Below are positions 7,646-17,613 of a stretch of 37,096 bases of DNA, one piece after another. Origin of the DNA: Deltaproteobacteria bacterium (GTDB lineage: Bacteria; Desulfobacterota; Deferrimicrobia; Deferrimicrobiales; Deferrimicrobiaceae); the NCBI GenBank assembly GCA_020346465.1, contig CP070783.1:1416457-1453552 (forward strand), read 5' to 3'. Position numbers and translations under genes: made by a program. The stretch's first letter is position 1. Each line of letters begins with the position of its first letter. Under the pieces are notes generated by a model that was given only the letters and a program-made list of their open reading frames with translations, searched no databases and was not told where the DNA came from.

Positions 7646-9364
7646 CTAATTAGTCACCGCGCCCTTCGACGCGCTGCCGACAAGCTTTGCATATTTTCCC
7701 AGTACACCGCGGTTGTATCTCAATTCCGGGGCTTTCCATCGGGACAGGCGCTCCCCGATTTCCGTCCCTCCTGCTTCCAGGGAGATCGAACGGTCCCCGG
7801 GGTTGATGGTGATCCGGTCGCCTTCGCGAACAACGGCGATCGGCCCTCCCGCCTGCGCCTCGGGGGCGACGTGCCCGACCATGATCCCGTGCGTGCCCCC
7901 AGAGAACCGGCCGTCGGTGACGAGCGCGACGTCCTTCCCGAGTCCCGCGCCCATCAGCGCCGCGGAAGGGGAGAGCATCTCCCTCATTCCGGGACCGCCT
8001 TTCGGGCCTTCGTACCGGATCACGATCACATCCCCTTTTCGGATCTTTCCGGAGAGGATCGCGTCCAGCGCCTCCTCTTCCCGGTCGAAAACGCGCGCAG
8101 GCCCCGTGTGGTGATCCAGTTCCTTTCCGCTGAGTTTCAGCACCGCCCCTTCCGGCGCGAGGTTCCCCCGGATGACCGTGATGTGCCGTCCGGCAGGGGA
8201 GTAAGGACGATCGATGGAGTAGAAGATGTCCTGGCCGCCGGGGCGCACCGGAGCGTCCGCAACGTTTTCCGCAACCGTCTTCCCGGAGACGGTCAGGCAC
8301 TCCCCGTGAAGCAGACCGGCGCCGAGAAGCGTCTTCATTACCATCGGGATTCCGCCGATCCGGTCCAGGTCCGCCATGACGTATTTCCCGAAGGGTTTGA
8401 AGTTACCCAGCAGCGGGACATTCCGCCCGATCCGGTCGAAATCGTCGAGGGACAGGGGAACGTCCGCCTCATGGGCCAGGGCGAGAATATGCAGGATGCC
8501 GTTCGTCGATCCTCCGAGCGCCATCATCACGGCGATGGCGTTCTCGAACGCTTCCCGCGTCGCGATGTCGCGGGCCCGGATCCCCCTGTCGAGAAGGCCG
8601 AGAAGCGCCCTCACGGAGTCGATGCAATCCTTCCGTTTTCCCGGTGAGATCCGGTTCTGCCGGTCAACTGCCGCATGCGAGGCGGACCCTGGGATACTCA
8701 TCCCCATCGCCTCGATCGCGGAGGCCATCGTATTGGCCGTGTACATCCCGCCGCACGAGCCTGCGCCGGGGCAGGAGCGGCACTCCACCTGGTGCAGTTC
8801 CTCGTCGGTCATCTTTCCCGCCCCGTGGGCGCCGACCGCCTCGAAGGCGCTTACGATCGTCAGGTCTTCCCCCTTGTAACGGCCCGGCAGGATCGTCCCC
8901 CCGTAGAGTGTCAACCCGACGGCATTGTTCCGGAGAATGGGCATGAGCGCTCCCGGGATGCTCTTGTCGCATCCGGAAAGGGTAAGGATCCCGTCGGCGG
9001 CGTACCCTTCGTGCATGGTCTCGATGCAGTCGGCGATGAGGTCCCGGGACATCAGGGAATATTTCATCCCTTCCATCCCCATCGTCTCCCCGTCGCTGAT
9101 GACGGGCGTCCCGAACAGGAAGGGTTTTCCTCCGGCCGCCCCGATCTCCCGGGACAGGATGTCGCCGAGCTTGCGGATATGGTCGTTGCAGGGGGTGGCG
9201 TTCGTAAAAGGGCAGGCCACCGTGACGATCGGTTTGGAGAAGTCGTCGTCCGTGAAATTAACGGCGCGAAGCATGGCGCGCGCCGCCGCCCTCTTGGCCC
9301 AGTCCGCTCCTCCCGGAGTTCCGGTGAGGAGGCTGCTGCGATGTTTCCGGGTGCGGTCCGCCAT
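7646..9364 (-). CDS. ilvD: Dihydroxy-acid dehydratase
   Basis: 572 residues from the ATG at 9364, preferred over a GTG two codons earlier because AGGAG stands five bases upstream. The enzyme dehydrates 2,3-dihydroxy acids to 2-oxo acids, the third step of valine and isoleucine synthesis, with an Fe-S cluster and Mg. Conserved segments include CPFTNATPCNDH near 53, the cluster cysteine in TLSGCDKSIPGALM near 125, CRSCPGAGSCGGMYTANTMA near 196, and a C-terminal TDGRFSGGTHG loop with VGHVAPEA. It is the first gene of ilvD-ilvB-ilvN and is divergent from leuC across about 200 bases. I found no attenuator or T-box in its leader. Confidence 0.96.
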   Translation of the reverse strand: MADRTRKHRSSLLTGTPGGADWAKRAAARAMLRAVNFTDDDFSKPIVTVACPFTNATPCNDHIRKLGDILSREIGAAGGKPFLFGTPVISDGETMGMEGMKYSLMSRDLIADCIETMHEGYAADGILTLSGCDKSIPGALMPILRNNAVGLTLYGGTILPGRYKGEDLTIVSAFEAVGAHGAGKMTDEELHQVECRSCPGAGSCGGMYTANTMASAIEAMGMSIPGSASHAAVDRQNRISPGKRKDCIDSVRALLGLLDRGIRARDIATREAFENAIAVMMALGGSTNGILHILALAHEADVPLSLDDFDRIGRNVPLLGNFKPFGKYVMADLDRIGGIPMVMKTLLGAGLLHGECLTVSGKTVAENVADAPVRPGGQDIFYSIDRPYSPAGRHITVIRGNLAPEGAVLKLSGKELDHHTGPARVFDREEEALDAILSGKIRKGDVIVIRYEGPKGGPGMREMLSPSAALMGAGLGKDVALVTDGRFSGGTHGIMVGHVAPEAQAGGPIAVVREGDRITINPGDRSISLEAGGTEIGERLSRWKAPELRYNRGVLGKYAKLVGSASKGAVTN

Positions 9365-9477
9365 GATCACTCCTGTTCCTGCCGTGATATCCGTAAGATT
9401 TGCCGCTGGATCCGTCGGGAACCTGCCGCCATTAATTGGAAAGTAGATGCACCGTATCGATGGAAAGATTCCTCTTT

Positions 9478-9507
9478 TTTACAACCAGTTACTGTTTTCA
9501 TGATCAT
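9478..9507 (+). promoter_or_regulatory. Candidate promoter of leuCD
   Basis: TTTACA (-35, five of six) at 9478–9483, an 18-base spacer and GATCAT (-10, four of six) at 9502–9507. The start would be near 9514, about 50 bases before leuC. It lies in the 202-base divergent region between ilvD and leuC; no comparably good ilvD promoter was found there. Confidence 0.3.
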
Positions 9508-9566
9508 TGCCGGGGAAATGTCCTCCCGAGAAAACCTCTTCCCGGAATATTGCATCAAATGTTCCC

Positions 9567-10967
9567 ATGCCGACGATCATTCGCAAGATCTGGGACCGCC
9601 ACGTTGTCACGGAAAGGCCGGACGGAGTGTGCCTCCTCTATATCGACCGGCATCTGGTGCACGAGGTAACGAGCCCCCAGGCGTTCGAGGCGATGCGCCA
9701 GGCCGGGAGGAAGGTTCGACGTCCCCTGTCCCTGATGGCGGTTCCGGACCACAACGTACCTACCTCGACGGACCGACTCGATCGGATCGAGGACCCGGAC
9801 AGCCGCAGGCAGATCGAGGCGCTGCGGGAAAATGCTAAGGAGGCGGGGATCACACTCTTCGACATGGACGACGTCCGCCAGGGGATCGTCCACGTCACGG
9901 GACCGGAAAACGGCCTGATCCTGCCCGGGATAACGGCGGTGTGCGGCGATTCGCACACCTCCACCCTCGGTGCCTTCGGGGCGGTCGCCTTCGGGATCGG
10001 CACATCGGAGGTTGAGCACACCCTCGCAACCCAGACGCTCTGGCAGACAAGACCCGGGGAGATGCGGATCACCGTCGGCGGCGCCACGGGGTTTGGCGTC
10101 TCCGCGAAGGACGTGATCCTGGCGATCATCGCCAAGATCGGGGCCGGGGGCGGGACGGGGTACGCGATCGAGTACGCCGGAGAGGCGGTCCGCCGGATGT
10201 CGATGGAGGAGAGGTTGACGATCTGCAACATGACGATCGAGGCGGGCGGAAGGTTCGGGATGGTGGCGCCCGACGAGACGACCTTCTCGTATCTGAAGGG
10301 GCGTCCGGCGTCCCCGGGGGGAGCGCTGTGGGAGTCCGCGGTTGCGGACTGGAAAACGCTGCCCACCGACCCCGATGCATGGTTCGACCGGGAAGAGACG
10401 ATCGACGCCTCCCGGATCGAGCCCCAGGTAACGTGGGGAACGAGCCCGGAGGACTCTCTTCCCGTGACAGGTGTAGTTCCCGACCCCGAAACCCATCCGG
10501 ACCCCAGGGGCAGGGAGAGGAGGGAGAGGGCTCTGCGGTACATGGACCTTCGCCCGGGGACGCGTCTCACGGACATTACGGTCGACAAGGTCTTCATCGG
10601 GTCGTGCACGAATGCGCGGATCGAGGATCTGCGGCTTGCGGCGAAAGTGGCCCGGGGGAAAAAGGTGGCGGACGGGGTGACGGCGATGGTCGTGCCCGGT
10701 TCCGGCCTGGTCAAAAGACAGGCGGAAACGGAGGGGCTCGACAGGGTCTTTCTCGATGCGGGGTTCCAGTGGAGGCTCCCGGGGTGTTCGATGTGCCTCG
10801 GGATGAACCCGGATCGGCTCAAACCGGGGGAACGGTGCGCGTCCACCTCGAACCGGAACTTCGAGGGACGACAGGGGCCGGGGGGGCGAACCCACCTGAT
10901 GAGCCCGATGATGGCGGCGGCCGCGGCGGTCGCCGGGAGAATCACCGATGTACGGGAGATGCTGTAG
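9567..10967 (+). CDS. leuC: 3-isopropylmalate dehydratase large subunit
   Basis: 466 residues, the same as the usual bacterial LeuC. With LeuD it isomerises 2-isopropylmalate to 3-isopropylmalate in leucine synthesis, using a [4Fe-4S] cluster. The cluster ligands are Cys347 in [12 protein letters not shown] and Cys407 and Cys410 in [11 protein letters not shown]. Other conserved segments are [30 protein letters not shown] and [14 protein letters not shown]. The start at [10 protein letters not shown] is set by family length; an upstream in-frame ATG at 9507 exists, and neither start has a convincing Shine–Dalgarno sequence, so translation initiation here is uncertain. leuD follows after three bases. 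Confidence 0.95.
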   Translation: MPTIIRKIWDRHVVTERPDGVCLLYIDRHLVHEVTSPQAFEAMRQAGRKVRRPLSLMAVPDHNVPTSTDRLDRIEDPDSRRQIEALRENAKEAGITLFDMDDVRQGIVHVTGPENGLILPGITAVCGDSHTSTLGAFGAVAFGIGTSEVEHTLATQTLWQTRPGEMRITVGGATGFGVSAKDVILAIIAKIGAGGGTGYAIEYAGEAVRRMSMEERLTICNMTIEAGGRFGMVAPDETTFSYLKGRPASPGGALWESAVADWKTLPTDPDAWFDREETIDASRIEPQVTWGTSPEDSLPVTGVVPDPETHPDPRGRERRERALRYMDLRPGTRLTDITVDKVFIGSCTNARIEDLRLAAKVARGKKVADGVTAMVVPGSGLVKRQAETEGLDRVFLDAGFQWRLPGCSMCLGMNPDRLKPGERCASTSNRNFEGRQGPGGRTHLMSPMMAAAAAVAGRITDVREML

Positions 10968-10970
10968 GCG

Positions 10971-11591
10971 ATGATCGAGAAGTTTGCGACCCTCAAGGCG
11001 GTGGCCATTCCCCTGGACCGCGGAAACGTCGACACCGATGCGATCATCCCCGCCCGGTTCCTCAAGACGATCAAGCGGACGGGGCTGGGAACCGGCCTGT
11101 TCCATGCCTGGAGATTCGACGAGAACGGAACGGAGCTGCCGGATTTCGTGCTCAACATGGAACCGTACCGGAGCGGGAAGATCCTCGTTGCGGGGGAGAA
11201 CTTCGGTTGCGGCTCTTCGCGCGAGCACGCCGTGTGGGCTCTCATGGATTTCGGGATCCGCGTCGTCATCGCCCCCTCGTTCGGGGACATCTTCTACAAC
11301 AACGGGCTCAAGAACGGACTGCTTCCCGTCCGGCTTGCGCCCGGCGAGGTCCGGGCGCTGATGGACGGGCTGAAGAGCGGACCGGGGGGCGAGGTCTCGG
11401 TAGACCTTCCTGCCCAGACGGTGACCGGCCCGGACGGTGCGGTGTGCGGGTTCGACATCGGGTCGTTCCCCAAGGAGTGCCTCCTGCAGGGACTCGACGA
11501 GATCGCCCTGACTTTGCGGCTGGAGGGGGAGATCGAACGGTACGAGCGCAACGGGCAGAAGAAGGCGCCCTGGCTGTTCCTGGACCTCTGA
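10971..11591 (+). CDS. leuD: 3-isopropylmalate dehydratase small subunit
   Basis: 206 residues, close to the typical 200. The sequence shows the LeuD swivel-domain motifs: NVDTDAIIPARFLK near 19–32, the substrate-recognition region around KTIKRTGLG, and NFGCGSSREHAVWAL near 77–91, followed by PSFGDIFYNNGLKNGLLP. The length and the motif GCGSSREH fit the proteobacterial heterodimeric type and not the short archaeal type. It is separated from leuC by three bases, so the two subunits are made together. Neither leuB nor leuA is adjacent; the next gene downstream, pqiC, is unrelated and has its own candidate promoter. Confidence 0.95.
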   Translation: MIEKFATLKAVAIPLDRGNVDTDAIIPARFLKTIKRTGLGTGLFHAWRFDENGTELPDFVLNMEPYRSGKILVAGENFGCGSSREHAVWALMDFGIRVVIAPSFGDIFYNNGLKNGLLPVRLAPGEVRALMDGLKSGPGGEVSVDLPAQTVTGPDGAVCGFDIGSFPKECLLQGLDEIALTLRLEGEIERYERNGQKKAPWLFLDL

Positions 11592-11664
11592 TCCGTTGGT
11601 CTGTTTCCCAAACGATATCATGGAGAGTGGGACCTCGAGGTTTTGAGACCGTGTGAGCATGGTG

Positions 11665-11694
11665 TTTACTCGATGCGCGCGTTTCGGATATGAT
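11665..11694 (+). promoter_or_regulatory. Candidate promoter of pqiC
   Basis: TTTACT (-35, four of six) at 11665–11670, an 18-base spacer and TATGAT (-10, five of six) at 11689–11694. The predicted start is only about 12 bases before the ATG at 11713, which would leave a very short leader. That spacing lowers confidence. Confidence 0.35.
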
Positions 11695-11712
11695 CGGGGA
11701 GAGGGAAAACCG

Positions 11713-12333
11713 ATGAGCCGCGATATGCGCGGAAAAATAACCCTGGCGGTCCTCCTCTGGATCGGTCTTTTCGCGATGGGCGGATGTGCCAGTTCCAAAC
11801 AGGCGCGGTTTTACACCCTCAGCCCGATGAGCCCTCCGGCAGATCTTCCCAAGAGGGTCCCGGCGGAGCGGCGAATGGGCGTCGCGATTGGTCCGGTCGC
11901 GATCCCGGATTATCTCAACCGTCCCCAAATCGTTTCCCGATCGGGTCCGAGGGAACTCAAGCTCGCTGAATTCGAGAGATGGGCGGGGTCCCTCGAGGAG
12001 GACATTTCCCGGGTCCTCGCCGAGAACCTGTCGGTTCTTCTTGCTCCGGACAACGTGACCGTCCTTCGTTGGGGGGGGGACGCATACCCCTTCCCGGCCG
12101 AATACCGGGTCCGGTTCGAGGTATTGCGCTTCGATGGCACCATCGGGGAATCGGTTTTCCTTGCGGCGAGATGGTCTGTCTCCCGGGGAGAGGGGAAGGA
12201 AGTGCTTTCCGTGAGCGAGACGAACATCAGGGAACCGGTGGGGCGACCGGATTATGAAGCCCTGGTGGAGGCGATGAGCCGCGCGCTCGCAACGCTCGGC
12301 CGGGAGATCGCCGCCGCGATTCCCAGGAGATGA
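11713..12333 (+). CDS. pqiC: PqiC/YmbA-like outer-membrane lipoprotein
   Basis: 206 residues from the ATG at 11713, preceded by GGGGAGAGGG. The signal has lipobox AMGGC with Cys25. After it come RFYTLSP (the mark of the ABC-type transport auxiliary lipoprotein family), then IGPVAIPDYLNRPQIVSR and a C-terminal alternating pattern ending in LATLGREIAAAI. In Escherichia coli PqiC is the outer-membrane partner of the PqiB needle that spans the periplasm. Here it stands on the opposite strand, convergent with the AsmA gene and only 24 bases from it, instead of following pqiB. The functional link to the pqi genes is inferred from family and position. Confidence 0.88.
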   Translation: MSRDMRGKITLAVLLWIGLFAMGGCASSKQARFYTLSPMSPPADLPKRVPAERRMGVAIGPVAIPDYLNRPQIVSRSGPRELKLAEFERWAGSLEEDISRVLAENLSVLLAPDNVTVLRWGGDAYPFPAEYRVRFEVLRFDGTIGESVFLAARWSVSRGEGKEVLSVSETNIREPVGRPDYEALVEAMSRALATLGREIAAAIPRR

Positions 12334-12357
12334 TCACGGACGTCGTCCGGATCCCGG

Positions 12358-15300
12358 TCATTGGTCCACCTTCCTTTCGCCGGGCAGAACAGGGCGGATC
12401 AGTTCCACGGGCAACAGGAACGTTCTCTCCGCGATTCCCAGCAGGTTTTTTGCGACCGCAGCGGGTTCGAGAAGGGAGACCTTCGAGTCCTCGAAAGTCC
12501 CGGTGACCCTGACCGGGACCTGGACGAGGGTCCCGCCGAGGATGTGGCCGAGCACCGGGATCTTCCGGATCACGGTATTTGTCGTCTTGGTCGGGGCCAC
12601 GAGAATCTGGAGGTCGAGTTTCTGCGTGACGAGATCGACCTTCCCATGGCCGACCATAGGAAGGTCACCGTCGAGAGCCATCGTGACCGTGGCGTTGCCG
12701 TCCTGGATATCTCCCCGGTTGGCAAGAGAGCGATACTGCAATCCTTCCTTCCTCATGTCGGGGAGCCTCCCCCGGAACATTTCCGTGACGCTCAGGAAGG
12801 AGAGGACCCGGGACAATAACGGGGTCCCGTAGATTGTGCCATCCCTGGCGGTGAAATCCAGGTTCCCCCGGAGGGACGGGACCGGGTCTTCGCCGTGCCG
12901 GATGCGTCCTTCGATCTTTCCCGCGAGATCGAAACGACCCGTCACGCGCCCCTGTTCCTCCGTCAGGCAGTTGTAGAAAGATTCGATGTCCTGTCCCTTC
13001 GCGGCCGGCTGGAGTTCGAACGTTACCTCCCCTGAGGATCTGCGGAGCGTTCCGGTGAAGGGAACGCCGCAGTAGGTGGATTCCCCAATCGAGAGGTTCA
13101 CCCCCGTTTTTCCGAGAGCGATCTCCGCGTTGACAGGTTCCAGGGTATGCCGTCCATACCGGAAATACCCCGCCCGCAGCCTCACGGTTCCCTGGACCGG
13201 CGCGTCCCACTCACCTTCCCCCGCCCCGCTTTCCGCACCAGGGGACCCTTCTTTCGCGTCGGGGGTTCCAAATGCCGCCTGCAGGGCCTCCCAGTCGATC
13301 CCGGGAGTGGACGCGTCCATCTCGAATGAAAATCCGTCCGGGGAAGCGGTTGCCTCGCCCTGCAGGCGAACAGGGCTGTTCCCGATCGTGATCCCGGCGT
13401 CCCGGATCGATATGCGGCTCCCCTCTGCGGACAGGGAAAGGCTGTCGATGAACACGGGGATCTTCATGTTCTGCAGGAAACGCAACTCCTTCCCCTCCAG
13501 GGTTCCTTGGGCCATGGAGCGCATCGGCTGGTCAAGACGGAGGGAAGCTTGGAAGTATCCCTTCAGCGAGCCGCCCGGAGAAACCTCGGAGACGAAGATC
13601 CGGTTTGCGCTCTCACGGGTCAGGAGGCCCTCGAAGGCGAGGTCGAGGGATTCCGGTTTCCAGTGAAGAGAGAGGGAAGCGCGGGAGTCCCGATCCTGCA
13701 AAGAAAGGTTCCGGACCACCCACTCTCCGGGAGGGCGAAAGAGGTCGACCGAGATTTTCACGCCGTCGCCGACCAAGAAATCCCCAACCAGGGTCACAGT
13801 GGAGTCCTTTTGCCACTCCAACCGTAATCCCGACGCTTCGAGGGGAGGGCGGACGGCGAAGCCGGGAGGGATCTTCCCCTGCTCGTAAAGGAACCCGATC
13901 ATTTCGGGACCGAATCGTCCGCCCCCGGTTACCACGCCTCTTCGCGTATCGGTCCGGTAGCCTTCGAGGGAGCCCGAAGCGGAGATCGAGGCGTCCAGAA
14001 GGTTCGCGCGGAGATTCTCGCAGCGGAACGTGTCCGGCGTTGCTTGGAAGGATCCACGGGGTATCTCGATCATCCCGGGGAGAAAGGGGGTTGAAAGGGA
14101 CAGGCGCTCCACATTCCCGGAGATGTCGAACCGCCATTCCCCCGGCGCAAGCAGCGGGCCCTCGAGGCGACTTACGGAGAGGGCAACGGTGCCCGAAGCG
14201 CTCTCCACCTCCGAGAGGGATTCGCGAAGGCTTTCTGACGTTCGGGCCCATTGGTATACCTCGTCGAGGAAGAGACGGAACTCCCCGGACCGGACCTCGA
14301 GGGAGGCCGGATCCGTCATCCGGACTTTTCCGGCAAGCTCCGAGAAGGTGGTTTGTCCGAATCTCCCTTTTGCCCCGGTCACGGCGATCTCATTTTCCCG
14401 ATAGAGGAGTTGTCCCCCAGAAACGGTCAGGGGATAGGGCAGTCCACGGACCTTCCCGGACAGGCTCATCGCGTCGACCTCCACTGCCGCCTTGATCGAC
14501 TTCACGGTTTCGCCGAGAACCAGCCTCCCGCGGGCGCTTCCCGACAGTTCCTCCACGCGGGAAAGCTCTTTCCGGAATGATTCCGACGGGATCAGCAGAT
14601 GGAGCAGGGGGGGAAGTTCGGAAACGTCCGCCGCGACGTAGGCCTCCAGGTGAAACGGCGGGTCGGGTCCGAGGAACCCCATCCGGAACGTTCCCCGGCG
14701 TGCGCTGTTCTTCCCAAGATCCCCCTCGAGGTTGCTCGCCTCCAGGAACCCGCGACGAAGGGCCAGATCCCCCCGGATCCGACCGATCGCAAGGTCTGCA
14801 CCCTGCACGTCGACGAGGATGCTTCCGTCGCCAACGCTCCCCTCGAACTCCATGTTTTCCAGCTCAACCAGGTCGGCCGCCGATTTCCCGCCGGCGCGGA
14901 AGGAGAGCACAGGGATCGATCCCGCCTTCACGACGGAGAAGATCTCCTTCACGAGAGGGACATCCCCCGCCAGGGCCAGGGCCTGCTCCCGCAGGATCGC
15001 GATATCCACCTGCCGGGCCTGTGCGTCCGCACGGGACTGCTCGGCCACTCCGTCCAGAAAGAGGTTCCCGGAGAGTAAGAGCCGGGGAGATTCGAGGGAG
15101 AGCCGCGTGAGCGCAACCGTTGCCTTTTCCCCGTCCCGGTCCAGCGTCCCCTGGATCTTGCCGCCGGTAAGTTCGAGGTTCCTTTTCCCCCGGTACAGTG
15201 CCATGCGGGAGAAGGAGACGTCCCCCCCTGCGCGCAGCTTCGCCCGCCCGTCCGTCTCCACCCGGAGGTCAAGATCGACGTTCGAATCGGAAATCCCCGT

Positions 15301-15990
15301 TCCGGACGCCGGAAATATATATCCGTCGAGAAGGTGCGGCCGGAACCCTTTCAGGATGATTTGCCCCGCGCCCGCGAGACGTTCCGCATCGAAGTGTCCC
15401 TTCACCGAGCCGCGATCCCACAAGGTGCCGGCACACGAAAGATCGAGGTCGGGCCCGGCCGGGGGAAGGACAGCGCTCCCTTCGATTTCGCGGAACGACA
15501 GCGAGGGAAGCCGCCCGCCGGACACGTTCAGCCGGCCGTCCGTCAGCACGATCCTCAGGTCCGGGGCGCTCCGGGCCATCGAGTCCAGCAGGGAGCGCAA
15601 CTTCAGGGTGAAGTCGGTCACTTCCTGTTCGGGGATCGTTACGGTGAATGCCGGTGTTCCGACGAGCAGTTCCGATACACGCACCTTCCCCAGGAGAAGG
15701 GGAAGGATCCTGGGATATACGGTAAGGGTCCGGATCGTTCCGGCGGCAGCCCCGGGGATGTCCAGCGTAACCCCCCGCACCGCAAGGTGGGGGTGAGGCC
15801 AGTAGGAGAGATCCAGTCCCCGGATCTCCACGGTTCCCCCGACGGCAGTGGAGGCTTCCGCGGCGACCCTTGCCCGCACCCGATCACGGTCGACCAGGCG
15901 AGGGAGGAGGATGAGAACGGCCGCGAGAAGAACCAGGAATACCCCGGTCCCTCCCGCAAGCCAGAGAAAGACTCGTTTCCGTTCAGGCAT
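12358..15990 (-). CDS. AsmA-like large periplasmic lipid-transfer protein (YhdP/TamB-type group)
   Basis: 1210 residues. One N-terminal transmembrane helix (about 8–30) is followed by DRDRVRARVAAEASTAVGG, the typical AsmA entry segment, then GGTVEIRGLDLSYWPHPHLA. The rest is a long run of amphipathic beta-strand repeats without enzyme motifs. The C-terminal 300 residues, with LSFLSVTEMFRGRLPDMRKE and HILGGTLVQVPVRVTGTF, match the AsmA_2-like domain. AsmA-clan proteins form hydrophobic grooves that bridge the inner and outer membrane and move phospholipid. It starts 9 bases after pqiB and is in the same operon as the two pqiA genes. The exact subfamily (YhdP-like or another) cannot be settled by reading. 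Confidence 0.88.
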   Translation of the reverse strand: MPERKRVFLWLAGGTGVFLVLLAAVLILLPRLVDRDRVRARVAAEASTAVGGTVEIRGLDLSYWPHPHLAVRGVTLDIPGAAAGTIRTLTVYPRILPLLLGKVRVSELLVGTPAFTVTIPEQEVTDFTLKLRSLLDSMARSAPDLRIVLTDGRLNVSGGRLPSLSFREIEGSAVLPPAGPDLDLSCAGTLWDRGSVKGHFDAERLAGAGQIILKGFRPHLLDGYIFPASGTGISDSNVDLDLRVETDGRAKLRAGGDVSFSRMALYRGKRNLELTGGKIQGTLDRDGEKATVALTRLSLESPRLLLSGNLFLDGVAEQSRADAQARQVDIAILREQALALAGDVPLVKEIFSVVKAGSIPVLSFRAGGKSAADLVELENMEFEGSVGDGSILVDVQGADLAIGRIRGDLALRRGFLEASNLEGDLGKNSARRGTFRMGFLGPDPPFHLEAYVAADVSELPPLLHLLIPSESFRKELSRVEELSGSARGRLVLGETVKSIKAAVEVDAMSLSGKVRGLPYPLTVSGGQLLYRENEIAVTGAKGRFGQTTFSELAGKVRMTDPASLEVRSGEFRLFLDEVYQWARTSESLRESLSEVESASGTVALSVSRLEGPLLAPGEWRFDISGNVERLSLSTPFLPGMIEIPRGSFQATPDTFRCENLRANLLDASISASGSLEGYRTDTRRGVVTGGGRFGPEMIGFLYEQGKIPPGFAVRPPLEASGLRLEWQKDSTVTLVGDFLVGDGVKISVDLFRPPGEWVVRNLSLQDRDSRASLSLHWKPESLDLAFEGLLTRESANRIFVSEVSPGGSLKGYFQASLRLDQPMRSMAQGTLEGKELRFLQNMKIPVFIDSLSLSAEGSRISIRDAGITIGNSPVRLQGEATASPDGFSFEMDASTPGIDWEALQAAFGTPDAKEGSPGAESGAGEGEWDAPVQGTVRLRAGYFRYGRHTLEPVNAEIALGKTGVNLSIGESTYCGVPFTGTLRRSSGEVTFELQPAAKGQDIESFYNCLTEEQGRVTGRFDLAGKIEGRIRHGEDPVPSLRGNLDFTARDGTIYGTPLLSRVLSFLSVTEMFRGRLPDMRKEGLQYRSLANRGDIQDGNATVTMALDGDLPMVGHGKVDLVTQKLDLQILVAPTKTTNTVIRKIPVLGHILGGTLVQVPVRVTGTFEDSKVSLLEPAAVAKNLLGIAERTFLLPVELIRPVLPGERKVDQ

Positions 15991-15999
15991 GAAGCGTTA

Positions 16000-17613
16000 T
16001 CATTCCCCGTCGCCTTTTCCATGAATCAGCGCTTCGGGATGGCGCTGCAGGTACTCCGTGAGGATGCGGATGGAGCGCGCCGCCTCCTCCAGTTCGCCCA
16101 GCGTTTTGCGCAATTCCTGGTTCGTGACGGAATCCTCGCCGTAGCCCTTTTCGATATCCGCAAGGCTTGCCTGGAGCGTTTTCAGGGTCCGTGCGATCTC
16201 GGGCAGGACCTCTTCGTTGATCTCCCCGAACATGGTATCGGTCTTGCGGAGGTTGCTGTTCAGGGATTCCAGGATTTCTTTCACGTCGCGGCCGATCTCG
16301 TCGGTCGGGACCTGGTCGAGGCGACCGATGATGTTTTCCACGCTGGCCATCAGCTGCTTCAAGGGCTGCGGCAGCGTGGGCAGCACGGGCACCCCTCTTT
16401 CGTAACCGACTTTCGCCGCCGGCGCTTTGGGATGGAACGCGAGATCCACGAACTTCTGTCCGGTGATCAGACTACCGGTTTTCAGTTGCGCGCGAAGTCC
16501 CCGCGCGACCAACGTCTCTATCAGGGGTCCCTTGAAGATTTCCCCGTGAACCTGCTCGATCCGTTCCGGTTCGATCTCGATCAGCACGGGGATCTGGAAG
16601 TCGTTCTTCCCCAAGTTGTACTGCAGGGAGAAGTCCACCACCTCGCCGACCTTGATCCCCTTGAAATTCACAGGGGCTTCGGGCGACAGGCCAAGTACGT
16701 CATCCTCGAAATAGAGCAGGTAGTATCTTTTCAGGAAGTACTCCTTCTCCTTGGTGCTTTCCCGATCCGGGTAGAGCCGGAATTCGTGATTTGCCGGAGC
16801 CGGCTCGCTCGCTTTCAGGCCGACGGGAGTCTCGAAGGCGATCGCGCCGAGCATGACGGAGACCAGGGAATCCGTGTTGACACGCAAGCCGCCGGGATCG
16901 AGAGCGAAGTCGACTCCGGAAGCGTTGTAAAACCGCGTCTCCTTGCGCACCTTTTCGTGAAACGGGGACTGGATGAACACCTGGATCTTCAGAGCGTCCA
17001 TTTCGGGGTCGAACTGATATCCCACCACCTTGCCGACCGTCATTCTCCGGTACCGCACCCGGGTCCCGATTTCGAGAGAACCCAGATTTTTTGCAACCAG
17101 GGTGAAATGCTGCCCCGGGAGACCTTCCGTGAGCACGGGGGGGATTTCCAGCCCCTGGAAATGTTTTTGCGGTTTTCCCTCCTTCTGCGGATCGATTCCT
17201 ATATAGGCTCCGGAAAAAAGGGTCCCAAGGCCGGATACCTCCCCCGCCGCAATACGAGCACGCACCACCCAGAACCGGGTCTTTTCGGTCAGGTAGGGCC
17301 CCGTCCCCTTCTTCAACTCCGCGGTCACCACCACGTGGGAAAAGTCCTCGCTGATCGTGATGTCCGTGACCTTGCCGATTTCCACATCCTTGTGCTTGAT
17401 CTTGGTCTTGTTGGACTCGAGCCCTTCCGCACTCAGGAAGGTGATGGTGATGGTCGGCCCCTTCTCCGACAAGGCCTTGTAGGCCAGCCAGCCGCCGATG
17501 ACCAGGGCCACCAGCGGTACGACCCAGATGATGGAGATCGTGCGCTTGGCGTGGACATCCGCCACAGGGGCAATCTCCTCTCCATGATTCGGACGGGGGG
17601 TCTCTTCACTCAT
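16000..17613 (-). CDS. pqiB: PqiB-type MCE protein (three MlaD domains)
   Basis: 537 residues from the ATG at 17613, chosen for GGAGG six bases upstream; Escherichia coli PqiB has 546. A single transmembrane helix (about 28–48, ISIIWVVPLVALVIGGWLAY) is followed by three MCE/MlaD domains, each beginning with a strand pattern like GPTITITFLSAEGLESNKT, LVAKNLGSLEIGTRVRYR and LYFEDDVLGLSPEAPVNFKG. The C-terminal 130 residues are helical with regular leucines (LPQPLKQLMASVENIIGRL onward), the region that forms the needle-like coiled coil in PqiB. It forms hexameric rings in the periplasm for lipid transport. The ATG overlaps the stop of the upstream pqiA by 8 bases. Confidence 0.93.
   Translation of the reverse strand: MSEETPRPNHGEEIAPVADVHAKRTISIIWVVPLVALVIGGWLAYKALSEKGPTITITFLSAEGLESNKTKIKHKDVEIGKVTDITISEDFSHVVVTAELKKGTGPYLTEKTRFWVVRARIAAGEVSGLGTLFSGAYIGIDPQKEGKPQKHFQGLEIPPVLTEGLPGQHFTLVAKNLGSLEIGTRVRYRRMTVGKVVGYQFDPEMDALKIQVFIQSPFHEKVRKETRFYNASGVDFALDPGGLRVNTDSLVSVMLGAIAFETPVGLKASEPAPANHEFRLYPDRESTKEKEYFLKRYYLLYFEDDVLGLSPEAPVNFKGIKVGEVVDFSLQYNLGKNDFQIPVLIEIEPERIEQVHGEIFKGPLIETLVARGLRAQLKTGSLITGQKFVDLAFHPKAPAAKVGYERGVPVLPTLPQPLKQLMASVENIIGRLDQVPTDEIGRDVKEILESLNSNLRKTDTMFGEINEEVLPEIARTLKTLQASLADIEKGYGEDSVTNQELRKTLGELEEAARSIRILTEYLQRHPEALIHGKGDGE

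Noticed and set aside
9555-11798. A 747-codon minus-strand open frame over leuC and leuD
   Set aside because: leuC and leuD on the plus strand carry complete catalytic motifs; the antisense frame is Arg/Pro/His-rich without domains.
12337-12349. CGGAC/GTCCG hairpin between pqiC and the AsmA gene
   Set aside because: Five-base stem with a 3-base loop and no U-run on either strand; not a credible intrinsic terminator.
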